Source: Aeromicrobium sp. Root472D3
GTDB taxonomy: Bacteria > Actinomycetota > Actinomycetes > Propionibacteriales > Nocardioidaceae
DNA: 64,000 nt
Direction of reading: 5' to 3'
NCBI RefSeq assembly: GCF_001426485.1
Contig: NZ_LMET01000001.1
Coordinates: 2,720,354-2,784,353, forward strand
In this document: positions 49,838-57,416 of the stretch, piece by piece
Numbering within the stretch: position 1 is the first letter of the stretch
How the letters are laid out: each line of letters opens with the position of its first letter
Program-made: the position numbers and the translations under genes
The notes under the pieces: model-generated
Told to the model about the DNA's origin: nothing
Database searches by the model: none
The model's input: only the letters and a program-made list of their open reading frames with translations

Positions 49838-50397
49838 GACTTCTCCTCGCGGGTGCCGTCGATGCGCACGCCCCGCCACGCGCGCCAGACGATGATGATG
49901 GCCGCGAACGTCAGCGCGATGTCGGCGACGTTGCCCACGAAGACCCCGTAGTCGATGAAGTCGACGACGTGGCCCTTGAGCGGCGACGGCTCGCGGAAGA
50001 TGCGGTCCATGAGGTTGCCGAGCGCCCCCGAGAGCAGCAGCCCCAGGCCGACGGCCCAGCCGCGGTCGCGCAGCCGGGGCGCGACGCGGACGACGCCGAT
50101 GCACACCGCGATCGCGATGATGCTGAGCACCAGCGTGAACCCGGCTCCCGTGCTGAGCGCGGCGCCGGGGTTGCGCAGGAACGTCAGCGACAGGACGCCC
50201 GGGATGATCTCGATCGACTCACGGCCCTGCAGCCTCTCGACGGCCACGACCTTGGTGACCTGGTCGAGGACGAGCGACACGACGGCGACGACGGCGAACA
50301 GCCGTACGTACGTCCTCGTGGTCGCGCCGTGGTCGTCGCCAGGGCTCAGCGACGCTCCTCGCGCTGCTTGCATGTCATCCGAAGAGGAGTCACTCAT
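49834..50397 (-). CDS. lspA: Lipoprotein signal peptidase (signal peptidase II)
   Basis: A membrane aspartyl protease that cuts signal peptides of diacylated lipoproteins, acting after Lgt. Four spans are seen; [31 protein letters not shown] and [11 protein letters not shown] carry the conserved residues, with the two catalytic Asp in GNLMDRI and NVADIAL. The start is uncertain: ATG 50397 (beginning MSDSSSDD, 187 residues) and ATG 50373 (beginning MQAARGAS) are both possible. Codons before 50379 come from the adjacent island, so the original start was probably within or just after the old dksA end. Confidence 0.9.
   Translation of the reverse strand: MSDSSSDDMQAARGASLSPGDDHGATTRTYVRLFAVVAVVSLVLDQVTKVVAVERLQGRESIEIIPGVLSLTFLRNPGAALSTGAGFTLVLSIIAIAVCIGVVRVAPRLRDRGWAVGLGLLLSGALGNLMDRIFREPSPLKGHVVDFIDYGVFVGNVADIALTFAAIIIVWRAWRGVRIDGTREEKS
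50356..50378. repeat. Direct repeat at the left end of the island (attachment-site candidate)
   Basis: A 23-bp sequence identical to 51967-51989. On the minus strand it reads as a copy of the last codons of the traR/dksA gene (M-T-C-K-Q-R-E-E) and runs on, after the repeat, through R-R and a TGA, so it still looks like the original gene end. Confidence 0.88.
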
Positions 50398-50516
50398 GCG
50401 CGGCACCCCATTCGCTCGACATATCGCATCCATAGTCCCACGAGGTAGTCATACGCAATCCGGTCGGTCCGCCAGACAGCCCGACCATCGGGCCCATGCG
50501 GATCAACTGCCCGTTG

Positions 50517-50990
50517 CTACACCCCGAAGGCCGATCCGCAGAGTAGGCAGTGCAGCCGAGCCGGATGGTCCGCGGGGATCTTGACTGGTTCGAAACTGTG
50601 GCAGGGCGAAGCGACGATCATCATGTCGTTCGGCTCGACCAGGGGCTCGGACTCGTCCGGCAGAATATCGTTGCCACGCTCGTATGTCATGCCCTTGACG
50701 CCCCGGAACATGGACTCAAGCCCGTCCTCGACGATGCCCATGACGTGAGGCATCGCCATCTGCTGCGCTACTTCGAGTTGTTCCGTGGTGTACCAAGAGT
50801 CCAGGCCTGCTGGTTCGCCGCACAGCGGGCAGTAGTACGTCTCGGCCGCGCCGAAGTTCTCAGCAACTTCGTTCGCAGGGCCGTCATGCCACTTGAACTG
50901 CTGCTCGCAATGAGGACATTCTCGACGAATAAAACCGTCGGCGTCCTGTGGAATTTGAACAGAGACTTCGATCTCGAACTCATCGTCCAC
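50517..50990 (-). CDS. Small zinc-ribbon protein, partner of the TIR-like gene
   Basis: A protein of about 157 residues. Cys25/Cys28 (ECPHC) and Cys54/Cys57 (YYCPLCGE) form one zinc ribbon; ASPCHSFEPVK and LHCLLCGSAFGV near the end could form a second metal site. The middle is Glu/Met-rich and helical. No enzyme motif. The GTG at 50990 follows AGAGGAG at 7 nt and overlaps the TIR gene by 11 bp, so it is co-translated. Probably a regulator, sensor or nucleic-acid-binding partner; the family is not one I recognise. Confidence 0.7.
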   Translation of the reverse strand: MDDEFEIEVSVQIPQDADGFIRRECPHCEQQFKWHDGPANEVAENFGAAETYYCPLCGEPAGLDSWYTTEQLEVAQQMAMPHVMGIVEDGLESMFRGVKGMTYERGNDILPDESEPLVEPNDMMIVASPCHSFEPVKIPADHPARLHCLLCGSAFGV

Positions 50991-51879
50991 TGACAAACTC
51001 CTCTTGAGCAATCTCTACGCCATCCGCCGTTCTGCCTCGCAACATCACAGTGAAGTAGGCCGGAGTAGAGGACGCGAACGACATGAACCTCGCGGCCGAG
51101 ACCGACTTACCCGGGGGCAACTTGGGAACTGGGAAGCCTTCTTCGCGCCACTCGCGAGTGCCCTCGCGATCATAAGGCAGCTCGAAATCGAGCTCGTACA
51201 CGTCTCCCGGTCCATGATTGGTGATCGTCATCCGCTCACTGCTCTTGCCGGCCTTGCTCAAAGAGATTGACATTCGGGGTTGCCCCGAGGTCTGCGAGGA
51301 GGGGAGCTTGCGGCCCATCGGGAGTCCGCCCCCCGGCTGCGGGGGCGGCGTGAGGTCACCGTCAGAGTGCCAGTCGGTGCCGTCGAGCACGACCGAACAT
51401 CCAGCCGTCTTCAAGCGAGTCGCCAAGTCTTGGCGCTTCTCCACTGAGTTGTTCAAACGGACAACGTGGCGCCCGTGTATGTCGCTGAAGCTACGGATCT
51501 GCCCCAGTTCGACGATGATCGTCCGATCCTCATCCCGTGCCAGCGCCATCCCTGCTTCGAACAGCACGTTCGGCCGGGGCTGCATCTGAGGTTGCGTATC
51601 TGGGTCGTCCGGGGAAGTCAGAGACTCGTGAAGATGCGCTACGTCATCCGGAGTCTGAAGGACCACGACGGCTTGAGCCTGACCGAACGCGACATTGAGA
51701 ACTTCGCCGATGTACGGGGAACCCTTCCCCGTCATCGCGATTGCGCGGGCCCATTCGATCGGCTCGAGCCCGATAGACCGCAAGAATGCGAACACACCGC
51801 GGCGAGCGGCATCGTTACGTCCGTGAATTACGAAAACTTTGCGCGGATCCACTTCGGACGCCGAACTGTCGACCGTCAT
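50980..51879 (-). CDS. TIR-like (PF10137-type) protein with a C-terminal beta-rich domain
   Basis: A 299-residue protein. Residues 14-175 match the TIR-like nucleotide-binding domain: KVFVIHGRNDAARRGVFAFL, LEPIEWARAI, VVVLQTPDDVAHLHESL, PRPNVLFEAGMALARD (Glu108 is in the place of the catalytic Glu) and TIIVELGQIRSFSDIHGRH. TIR domains of this type (CBASS Cap12, Pycsar effectors) destroy NAD+ during phage infection. The last 110 residues (SISLSKAGKSSERMTITNHG, YELDFELPYD) look like an Ig-like or CARDB-type beta sandwich rather than STING. The ATG follows AGGAGAA. First gene of the island. Confidence 0.82.
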   Translation of the reverse strand: MTVDSSASEVDPRKVFVIHGRNDAARRGVFAFLRSIGLEPIEWARAIAMTGKGSPYIGEVLNVAFGQAQAVVVLQTPDDVAHLHESLTSPDDPDTQPQMQPRPNVLFEAGMALARDEDRTIIVELGQIRSFSDIHGRHVVRLNNSVEKRQDLATRLKTAGCSVVLDGTDWHSDGDLTPPPQPGGGLPMGRKLPSSQTSGQPRMSISLSKAGKSSERMTITNHGPGDVYELDFELPYDREGTREWREEGFPVPKLPPGKSVSAARFMSFASSTPAYFTVMLRGRTADGVEIAQEEFVSGR

Positions 51880-51891
51880 GCTTCTCCTGAA

Positions 51892-51914
51892 CTCTCCGTG
51901 CGTTTACCGGAGAG
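51892..51914. promoter_or_regulatory. Palindromic site upstream of the TIR-like gene
   Basis: CTCTCCG and CGGAGAG (7-bp inverted repeat, 9-bp spacer) lie 13-35 bp before the TIR ATG. A GATACT on the minus strand just beyond it could be a -10 box. Possible operator or leader hairpin. Confidence 0.35.
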
Positions 51915-51956
51915 TATCGGAGGCCTCGGACAATCAGTCTGTAATGAGCGACGAGT

Positions 51957-52358
51957 TCATCGTCTTTCCTCGCGCTGCTTGCATGTCATGCACAGTGTCG
52001 CACGCGGGAACGCGATCAAACGATTCTTGCCGATCGCCTCGCCGCAGACCTCGCACTGGCCGTAGGTGCCCTTCTCGAGCCGGTCGAGCGCCTTCTCGGT
52101 CTGCAGCAGCAGCTCGCTCTGGTTGGCGCGCAGCGACATCTCGGCATCGCGCTCGAGGCCCTTGGAGCCGACGTCGGCCTGGTCGTTGCCGGCACCGTCG
52201 ACACCGTCGCGCAGCAGGTCCTGCAGCTCGCGGGCCGAGGCGTCGAGCTCGACGCGCAGCCGGGCGAGATCGCCCTCCAGCTCGGTGCGGACCTCCTTGG
52301 CCTCGGCTGCGGTCCAGGGGGTCTCGTCCGCTCGCACGGCGAGCTTGGTGTTTGGCAT
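51957..52358 (-). CDS. TraR/DksA-type zinc-finger protein
   Basis: A 133-residue protein with an N-terminal coiled-coil region (AKEVRTELEGDLARLRVELD) and a C-terminal zinc finger CEVCGEAIGKNRLIAFP then CMTC. Such proteins bind RNA polymerase in its secondary channel or act on ppGpp-dependent transcription; the DksA loop acidic pair is not clearly kept, so the exact role is uncertain. The last codons (GAG GAA AGA CGA TGA) are supplied by the island; the copy at 50356 ends GAG GAG CGT CGC TGA. The start is 6 nt after a good promoter. Confidence 0.88.
   Translation of the reverse strand: MPNTKLAVRADETPWTAAEAKEVRTELEGDLARLRVELDASARELQDLLRDGVDGAGNDQADVGSKGLERDAEMSLRANQSELLLQTEKALDRLEKGTYGQCEVCGEAIGKNRLIAFPRATLCMTCKQREERR
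51967..51989. repeat. Direct repeat at the right end of the island (attachment-site candidate)
   Basis: Second copy of the 23-bp repeat, within the 3' end of traR/dksA. Distance between copies is 1611 bp. It contains GCATG/CATGC-like inverted bases near its middle, as att sites often do. Confidence 0.88.
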
Positions 52359-52364
52359 GCACGA

Positions 52365-52393
52365 AGGTTAGACCCCCGTCAGGACAATGCCAA
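52365..52393 (-). promoter_or_regulatory. Promoter of traR/dksA
   Basis: On the minus strand TTGGCA (52393-52388), a 17-nt spacer and TAACCT (52370-52365). Six nt follow before the ATG, so the message is probably leaderless. This is the best -35/-10 match in the leaderless group. Confidence 0.65.
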
Positions 52394-52427
52394 CTCGCAC
52401 CGCCGCAGGCTCCGCGCCGCCCACCCG

Positions 52428-52433
52428 TAGAAT
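52428..52433 (+). promoter_or_regulatory. -10 box for leaderless ileS
   Basis: TAGAAT, 7 nt before the GTG of ileS. Only 82 bp separate the divergent starts. No T-box sequence is present here, unlike many actinobacterial ileS leaders. Confidence 0.5.
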
Positions 52434-52440
52434 TGAGGGT

Positions 52441-55400
52441 GTGACTTCGCACGCGTCTGACACCCCGTCCTACCGGCCGGTTCCGGCCCACGTCGACCTC
52501 CCGGTCCTGGAGCGCGAGATCCTCGATCTGTGGGCCGACCAGGGCACCTTCGCGGCGACGCTCGACACCCCCGCCGACGCTCCGCGCTGGACGTTCTACG
52601 AGGGTCCCCCGACGGCCAACGGCACCCCCGGCACCCACCACGTCGAGGCCCGCGTCTTCAAGGACGTCTTCCCGCGGTTCAAGACGATGCAGGGCTACCA
52701 CGTCGACCGCAAGGCCGGCTGGGACTGCCACGGCCTGCCCGTCGAGATCGCGGTCGAGAAGGAGCTGGGCTTCAACGGCAAGCCCGACATCGAGGCCTAC
52801 GGCATCGCCGAGTTCAACGCGAAGTGCCGTGAGGCCGTCGTCCGCAACGTCGATCTCTTCGAGGAGATGACCGACCGGATGGGCTACTGGGTCGACATGG
52901 AGCACCCCTACCGGACGATGGAGCCGGCCTACGTCGAGAGCGTCTGGTGGGCGCTGTCGACGATCTTCAAGAAGGGGCTGCTGACCGAGGACTACCGCGT
53001 CGCCCCCTACTGCCCGCGCTGCGGCACGACGCTGTCCGACCACGAGCTCGCGCAGGGCTACGAGACGATCACCGACCCGTCGGTCTACGTCCGCTTCCCC
53101 CTCACGTCCGGCCCGCTGGCCGGACGCGCGTCGATGCTGGTGTGGACGACGACGCCCTGGACCCTCGTGTCGAACACGGCCGTCGCGGTCAACCCCGCGT
53201 TCACCTACGTGCTGGCCACCGGCGGCGACGAGACGCTGCTGGTCGCCGAGTCGCTGGTCGAGAAGGCGCTGGGCGAGGGCTGGACGACGACGGGCGAGAC
53301 GTTCTCGGGCGCCGAGATGGAGCGGTGGACGTACCAGCGTCCGTTCGAGCTCATCGAGTTCCCGAGCCCCGCGCACTTCGTGGTGCTGGCCGACTACGTC
53401 ACGGCCGACGACGGCACGGGACTGGTGCACCAGTCCCCCGCGTTCGGTGCCGACGACATGATCGTGTGCAAGGGATACGACCTGCCGGTCGTCAACCCGA
53501 TCCGTCCCGACGGGCACTTCGAGGACGACGTCCCGCTCGTCGGCGGGCAGTTCTTCAAGGCCGCCGACCGGGTGCTCGCCGACGACCTCGCGTCCCGGGG
53601 GCTGATGTTCGCCGAGCTGGCCTACGAGCACGCGTACCCGCACTGCTGGCGCTGCCACACGCCGCTCATGTACTACGCGCTGCCCGCCTGGTACATCCGC
53701 ACGACGGCCGTCAAGGACCGCCTGCTGGCCGAGAACGCCGACACCAACTGGTTCCCCGGCACGATCAAGAACGGCCGCTACGGCGACTGGCTGACCAACA
53801 ACATCGACTGGTCGCTGTCGCGCAGCCGCTACTGGGGCACGCCCCTGCCGATCTGGCGCAACGACGCCGATCCGTCCCGCCTCGTGTGCGTCGAGTCGCT
53901 GGCCGAGCTGTCGGGCCTCACGGGACGCGACCTGTCCGACCTCGACCCGCACCGTCCCTACATCGACGACGTCACGTTCGAGATCGAGGGCGAGGCGGGC
54001 ACGTACCGCCGGGTCCCCGACGTCATCGACGCCTGGTTCGACTCGGGCTCGATGCCGTTCGCGCAGTGGGGCTACCCGCACGCCGAGGGCTCGCAGGAGA
54101 AGTTCGAGCAGGCGTACCCCGCGCAGTACATCGCCGAGGCGATCGACCAGACGCGCGGCTGGTTCTACTCGCTGATGGCCGTCGGCACCCTGGTCTTCGA
54201 CCAGAGCTCGTACGAGAACGTCGTCTGCCTGGGCCACATCCTGGCCGAGGACGGCAAGAAGATGAGCAAGCACCTCGGCAACATCCTGCTGCCGATGCCG
54301 CTGATGGACGAGCACGGCGCCGACGCCCTGCGCTGGTTCATGGCGTGCTCGGGCTCGCCGTGGGCCCCGCGCCGCATCGGCAACACCGCGCTGTCGGAGA
54401 TCGTCCGCAAGGTGCTGCTGACGTACTGGAACACGACGGCCTTCCACGTCCTCTACGCCCGCACGGAGGGGTGGACCCCCACGTCCGGCAGCGTCCCGCC
54501 GGTCGCCGAGCGCGAGGTGCTCGACCAGTGGCTGCTGTCCGAGCTGCACACCCTCACGCGCGACGTCACCGCGGCGCTCGAGCAGTTCGACACCCAGACC
54601 GCCGGCACGCGGATCGCCGGATTCGTCGACGACATGTCGAACTGGTACGTCCGCCGCTCGCGCCGCCGCTTCTGGCGCGGTGACGCCGCGGCGTTCGCGA
54701 CGCTGCACGAGACGCTCGACGTCCTGACCCGCCTCATGGCACCCCTCACGCCGTTCATCGCCGAGCGCGTCTGGCAGGACGTCATCGTGCCCGTGACGCC
54801 CGACGCCCCCGCCTCGGTGCACCTCGCGACGTGGCCCGTCGCCGACGAGTCGCTGATCGTCGACGGCCTCGGCGCCCGCGTCGACCTCGCGCGCCGCGTC
54901 ACCGAGCTGGGACGCGCGGCCCGCGCCGAGGCCAAGGTGCGCACGCGTCAGCCCCTGCGACGTGCGCTGCTGGCCTCGGCCAGCTTCCACCGGCTCGAGG
55001 CCGACCTGCGGGCCGATATCGCCGAGGAGCTCAACGTCCGCGAGCTGCAACCGTTCGGCGAGGGCGGCGAGGACCTCGTCGAGTACTCGCTGAAGGGCAA
55101 CTTCCGCAACCTCGGCAAGCGATTCGGCAAGGGGACGCCCGCCGTCGCCGCCGCGATCGCCGCGCACGACGACCCGGCGGCCGTCGCGCACGCGCTCCTG
55201 GGCGGCACGACGGCGTCCGTCGAGGTCGACGGCCGGTCCGTCGAGCTCACCGCCGACGACGTCGTCGTCTCGGAGCGTCCGCGCGAGGGCTGGTCGGTCG
55301 TCAACGACCAGGGCGAGACCGTCGCCCTCGACCTCGAGCTCGACGACGAGCTCCGGCTCGCGGGCTCGGCCCGCGAGGCGATCCGCGTCATCCAGGAGGC

Positions 55401-55599
55401 CCGCAAGTCGTCGGGGCTCGAGATCAGCGACCGCATCGCGGTGACGTGGACGGCCGACGGCGGCATGGCCGATGCGCTGCGCACCCACGCGTCCCTCATC
55501 GCCGACGAGGTGCTGGCCACGTCGATCACCGAGACGTCCGACGCGTCGGCCTTCTCCGACGACGAGCTGGGCTTCGCCTTCACCGTCACCAAGGTCTAG
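52441..55599 (+). CDS. ileS: Isoleucyl-tRNA synthetase, long (class 2, eukaryote-like) type
   Basis: A 1052-residue class I synthetase. The ATP site is FYEGPPTANGTPGTHH, the form of the HIGH motif usual in actinobacterial IleS, and KMSKHLGN at its other end. The editing domain contains LVWTTTPWTLVSNTAVAV, and GWDCHGLPVEIAVEKELGF and WFDSGSMPFAQWG are further marks. The tail (residues 980-1052) has the added domain of this class. The GTG at 52441 was chosen over the frame opening at 52387 because a TAGAAT box lies 7 nt before it. Confidence 0.95.
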   Translation: MTSHASDTPSYRPVPAHVDLPVLEREILDLWADQGTFAATLDTPADAPRWTFYEGPPTANGTPGTHHVEARVFKDVFPRFKTMQGYHVDRKAGWDCHGLPVEIAVEKELGFNGKPDIEAYGIAEFNAKCREAVVRNVDLFEEMTDRMGYWVDMEHPYRTMEPAYVESVWWALSTIFKKGLLTEDYRVAPYCPRCGTTLSDHELAQGYETITDPSVYVRFPLTSGPLAGRASMLVWTTTPWTLVSNTAVAVNPAFTYVLATGGDETLLVAESLVEKALGEGWTTTGETFSGAEMERWTYQRPFELIEFPSPAHFVVLADYVTADDGTGLVHQSPAFGADDMIVCKGYDLPVVNPIRPDGHFEDDVPLVGGQFFKAADRVLADDLASRGLMFAELAYEHAYPHCWRCHTPLMYYALPAWYIRTTAVKDRLLAENADTNWFPGTIKNGRYGDWLTNNIDWSLSRSRYWGTPLPIWRNDADPSRLVCVESLAELSGLTGRDLSDLDPHRPYIDDVTFEIEGEAGTYRRVPDVIDAWFDSGSMPFAQWGYPHAEGSQEKFEQAYPAQYIAEAIDQTRGWFYSLMAVGTLVFDQSSYENVVCLGHILAEDGKKMSKHLGNILLPMPLMDEHGADALRWFMACSGSPWAPRRIGNTALSEIVRKVLLTYWNTTAFHVLYARTEGWTPTSGSVPPVAEREVLDQWLLSELHTLTRDVTAALEQFDTQTAGTRIAGFVDDMSNWYVRRSRRRFWRGDAAAFATLHETLDVLTRLMAPLTPFIAERVWQDVIVPVTPDAPASVHLATWPVADESLIVDGLGARVDLARRVTELGRAARAEAKVRTRQPLRRALLASASFHRLEADLRADIAEELNVRELQPFGEGGEDLVEYSLKGNFRNLGKRFGKGTPAVAAAIAAHDDPAAVAHALLGGTTASVEVDGRSVELTADDVVVSERPREGWSVVNDQGETVALDLELDDELRLAGSAREAIRVIQEARKSSGLEISDRIAVTWTADGGMADALRTHASLIADEVLATSITETSDASAFSDDELGFAFTVTKV

Positions 55600-55620
55600 G
55601 CGCACGACGCACGGACGCAG

Positions 55621-55650
55621 AACGGCCCGCCTCCGAGGAGGCGGGCCGTT
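55621..55650. terminator. Bidirectional terminator between ileS and wag31
   Basis: A perfect 13-bp stem (55621-55633 with 55638-55650) and a CGAG loop, 22 bp after ileS and 17 bp after the wag31 stop on the other strand. It serves both convergent genes. Confidence 0.9.
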
Positions 55651-55667
55651 CGGGTGGTGCGGTGTGG

Positions 55668-56477
55668 CTAGAGGTTCTCGTCGTCGCCGAGCAGCGAGCG
55701 GAGACGGCGCGGGGCCGCGTCTGCCGGTGCCTGGACGGGCGTCGAGGCCGTGGTGCTCTCGTTGGCCGCGAGCTGGTCGAGCTGGCTCTGGAAGTAGTTC
55801 TTGAGCCGGGCGCGGTACTCACGCTCGTACGCCCGCAGGTGCTCGACCTCGCGCTGGATCTCGTAGCGATCGCGCTCGATCGTCGCGACGGCGGCCGTGC
55901 GACGCTCGTTGGTCTCCTCGTCGAGCTTCTGCGCGCGGATGCGGGCGTCGGTCTCAAGGCGGTCGGCCTTGCCACGGGCCTCGTTGGTGATGCGCTCAGC
56001 CTTCGCACGCGCCTCGCCGACCATGCGGTCGGCCTCTTCCTTGGCCGCGTCCATGAGCTGGTCGGCGTTGGTCGAGGCGATCTCGAGCAGACGGGCGGCC
56101 GCCGAGGAGGCGTCGCCCATCGACGGACGAGGCGTCGCGACCGGCGCCGGAGCCGCGGCGACCGGCGCGGGGGCCGGCTCGGGCTCGGGAGCCTTGACGG
56201 GCTCGGGCTCGGGGGCCTTGGCCAGCTCCTGCACCGCAGGGGTCGGCGCAGACTGCGCGGCGGGGGTCGACGACGAGAGGGCCGGGATCAGTCCGGTCGG
56301 CTCGCCGGTCGATGCGGCAGCTACCTTGGCGCGAAGTTCTTCGTTCTCGACCGTCAGACGCTCGAGCTCGGCCTCGACCTCGTCGAGGAACTGGTCAACT
56401 TCGCCCATGTCATAGCCTTCGCGAAGACGGACTGGCGTAAAACGCTTGTTACGCACGTCCTCTGGCGTCAGTGGCAT
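55668..56477 (-). CDS. wag31: DivIVA/Wag31 polar growth protein
   Basis: A 269-residue coiled-coil protein. The N-terminal DivIVA domain (LTPEDVRNKRFTPVRLREGYDMGEVDQFLDEV) binds curved membrane; a Pro/Ala/Glu linker (about 85-140) and a long coiled coil (RLLEIASTNADQLMDAAKEEAD) follow. It marks poles and septa and recruits the wall-building machinery in actinobacteria. The ATG at 56477 has GAGGTG 5 nt upstream; the frame extends back without similarity. Confidence 0.94.
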   Translation of the reverse strand: MPLTPEDVRNKRFTPVRLREGYDMGEVDQFLDEVEAELERLTVENEELRAKVAAASTGEPTGLIPALSSSTPAAQSAPTPAVQELAKAPEPEPVKAPEPEPAPAPVAAAPAPVATPRPSMGDASSAAARLLEIASTNADQLMDAAKEEADRMVGEARAKAERITNEARGKADRLETDARIRAQKLDEETNERRTAAVATIERDRYEIQREVEHLRAYEREYRARLKNYFQSQLDQLAANESTTASTPVQAPADAAPRRLRSLLGDDENL

Positions 56478-56571
56478 GAGTACACCTCGGGTTTCGGGGT
56501 AGTCCTGGGGACTCGGAGACTCCACCGTACTCGGTGGGCGTTCACTTCTGCCACAGGCGTACCGACCTCGG

Positions 56572-56862
56572 TCAGAAGAACGTGAGCTCGACGATGCGCT
56601 GCAGGATGTAGATGCCGATGATCAGGATCATGGGCGACAGGTCGAGCATCACCGAGCCGAGGCGCAGCGGGGGGATGACGTTGCGGACGGCGCGCAGCGG
56701 CGGGTCGGTCACGGAGTACAGACCCTCGCACAGCACCGCCACGACGCCGCGGGGACGCCAGTTGCGCGCCAGCATCTGCACCCAGTCGAGCACGAACCGG
56801 GCGATCAGCAGCAGCAGCGCGATCCACAGGACGAAGAGCAGGATGTTGCCGACTGTGGCCAT
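56572..56862 (-). CDS. yggT: YggT family membrane protein
   Basis: A 96-residue protein with two membrane spans (VGNILLFVLWIALLLLIARFVL and LSPMILIIGIYILQRIVEL) and the family motif TDPPLRAVRNVIPPLRLGSV. In actinobacteria it sits between sepF and wag31 and probably helps organise the division site. 3 bp downstream of sepF. Confidence 0.9.
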   Translation of the reverse strand: MATVGNILLFVLWIALLLLIARFVLDWVQMLARNWRPRGVVAVLCEGLYSVTDPPLRAVRNVIPPLRLGSVMLDLSPMILIIGIYILQRIVELTFF

Positions 56863-56865
56863 CCG

Positions 56866-57375
56866 TCAGCTCTGGTTGAAGAAGCCGCCGGCAGCGATGC
56901 GCTGCTTGTCCTCGTCGGTGACCGAGATGTTCTCGGGCGACAGCAGGAACACCTTGGCGGTGACGCGGTTGATCGATCCGTGCACCGCAAAGACCAGGCC
57001 CGCGGCGAAGTCGACGAGGCGCTTGGCGTCGTCGTCGTCGATCTCGGAGAGGTTCATGATGACGGGCACGCCGGCGCGGTACTGCTCGCCGACCGTGCGG
57101 GCGTCGTTGTAGGTGCGCGGCGTCACGGTCTCGATGCGCGCGAGGTCGGACGCCGTGGAGGCGCGACGCTCAGGACGCTCGACCCGCTCGGGACGACGGC
57201 GCTCGTCGATGCTGGAGACCGTGGAGGGCCGCACGACGGCGGGAGCGGCCTGACGCGCGGGCGCCTGCTGCCGGGCCGGGGCCTCGTCGGGCTCGAGCTC
57301 GTCGAACTCGTCGTCGAAGTCGGCCTGTTCGACGAGTCCGAGGTACTCGCCGACCTTCCGCATTGCGCCAGCCAT
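56866..57375 (-). CDS. sepF: Cell division protein SepF
   Basis: A 169-residue protein. The amphipathic N-terminus with AMRKVGEYLGLVE anchors it to the membrane; an acidic Arg/Pro linker follows, then the SepF domain (RTYNDARTVGEQYRAGVPVIMNLSEIDDDDAKRLVDF split over residues 85-120, then GLVFAVHGSINRVTAKVFLLSP). It binds FtsZ and organises the Z ring in species without FtsA. The ATG follows GGAG. Confidence 0.94.
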   Translation of the reverse strand: MAGAMRKVGEYLGLVEQADFDDEFDELEPDEAPARQQAPARQAAPAVVRPSTVSSIDERRRPERVERPERRASTASDLARIETVTPRTYNDARTVGEQYRAGVPVIMNLSEIDDDDAKRLVDFAAGLVFAVHGSINRVTAKVFLLSPENISVTDEDKQRIAAGGFFNQS

Positions 57376-57416
57376 GATTTCTCCGTGGGTCCGTGTCGGT
57401 TGTGACAGTGCTGAGA

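Noticed and set aside
50398-50516. An additional island gene in the 119 bp beside lspA
   Set aside because: No frame with a start, ribosome site and coding pattern; I see no structure in it.
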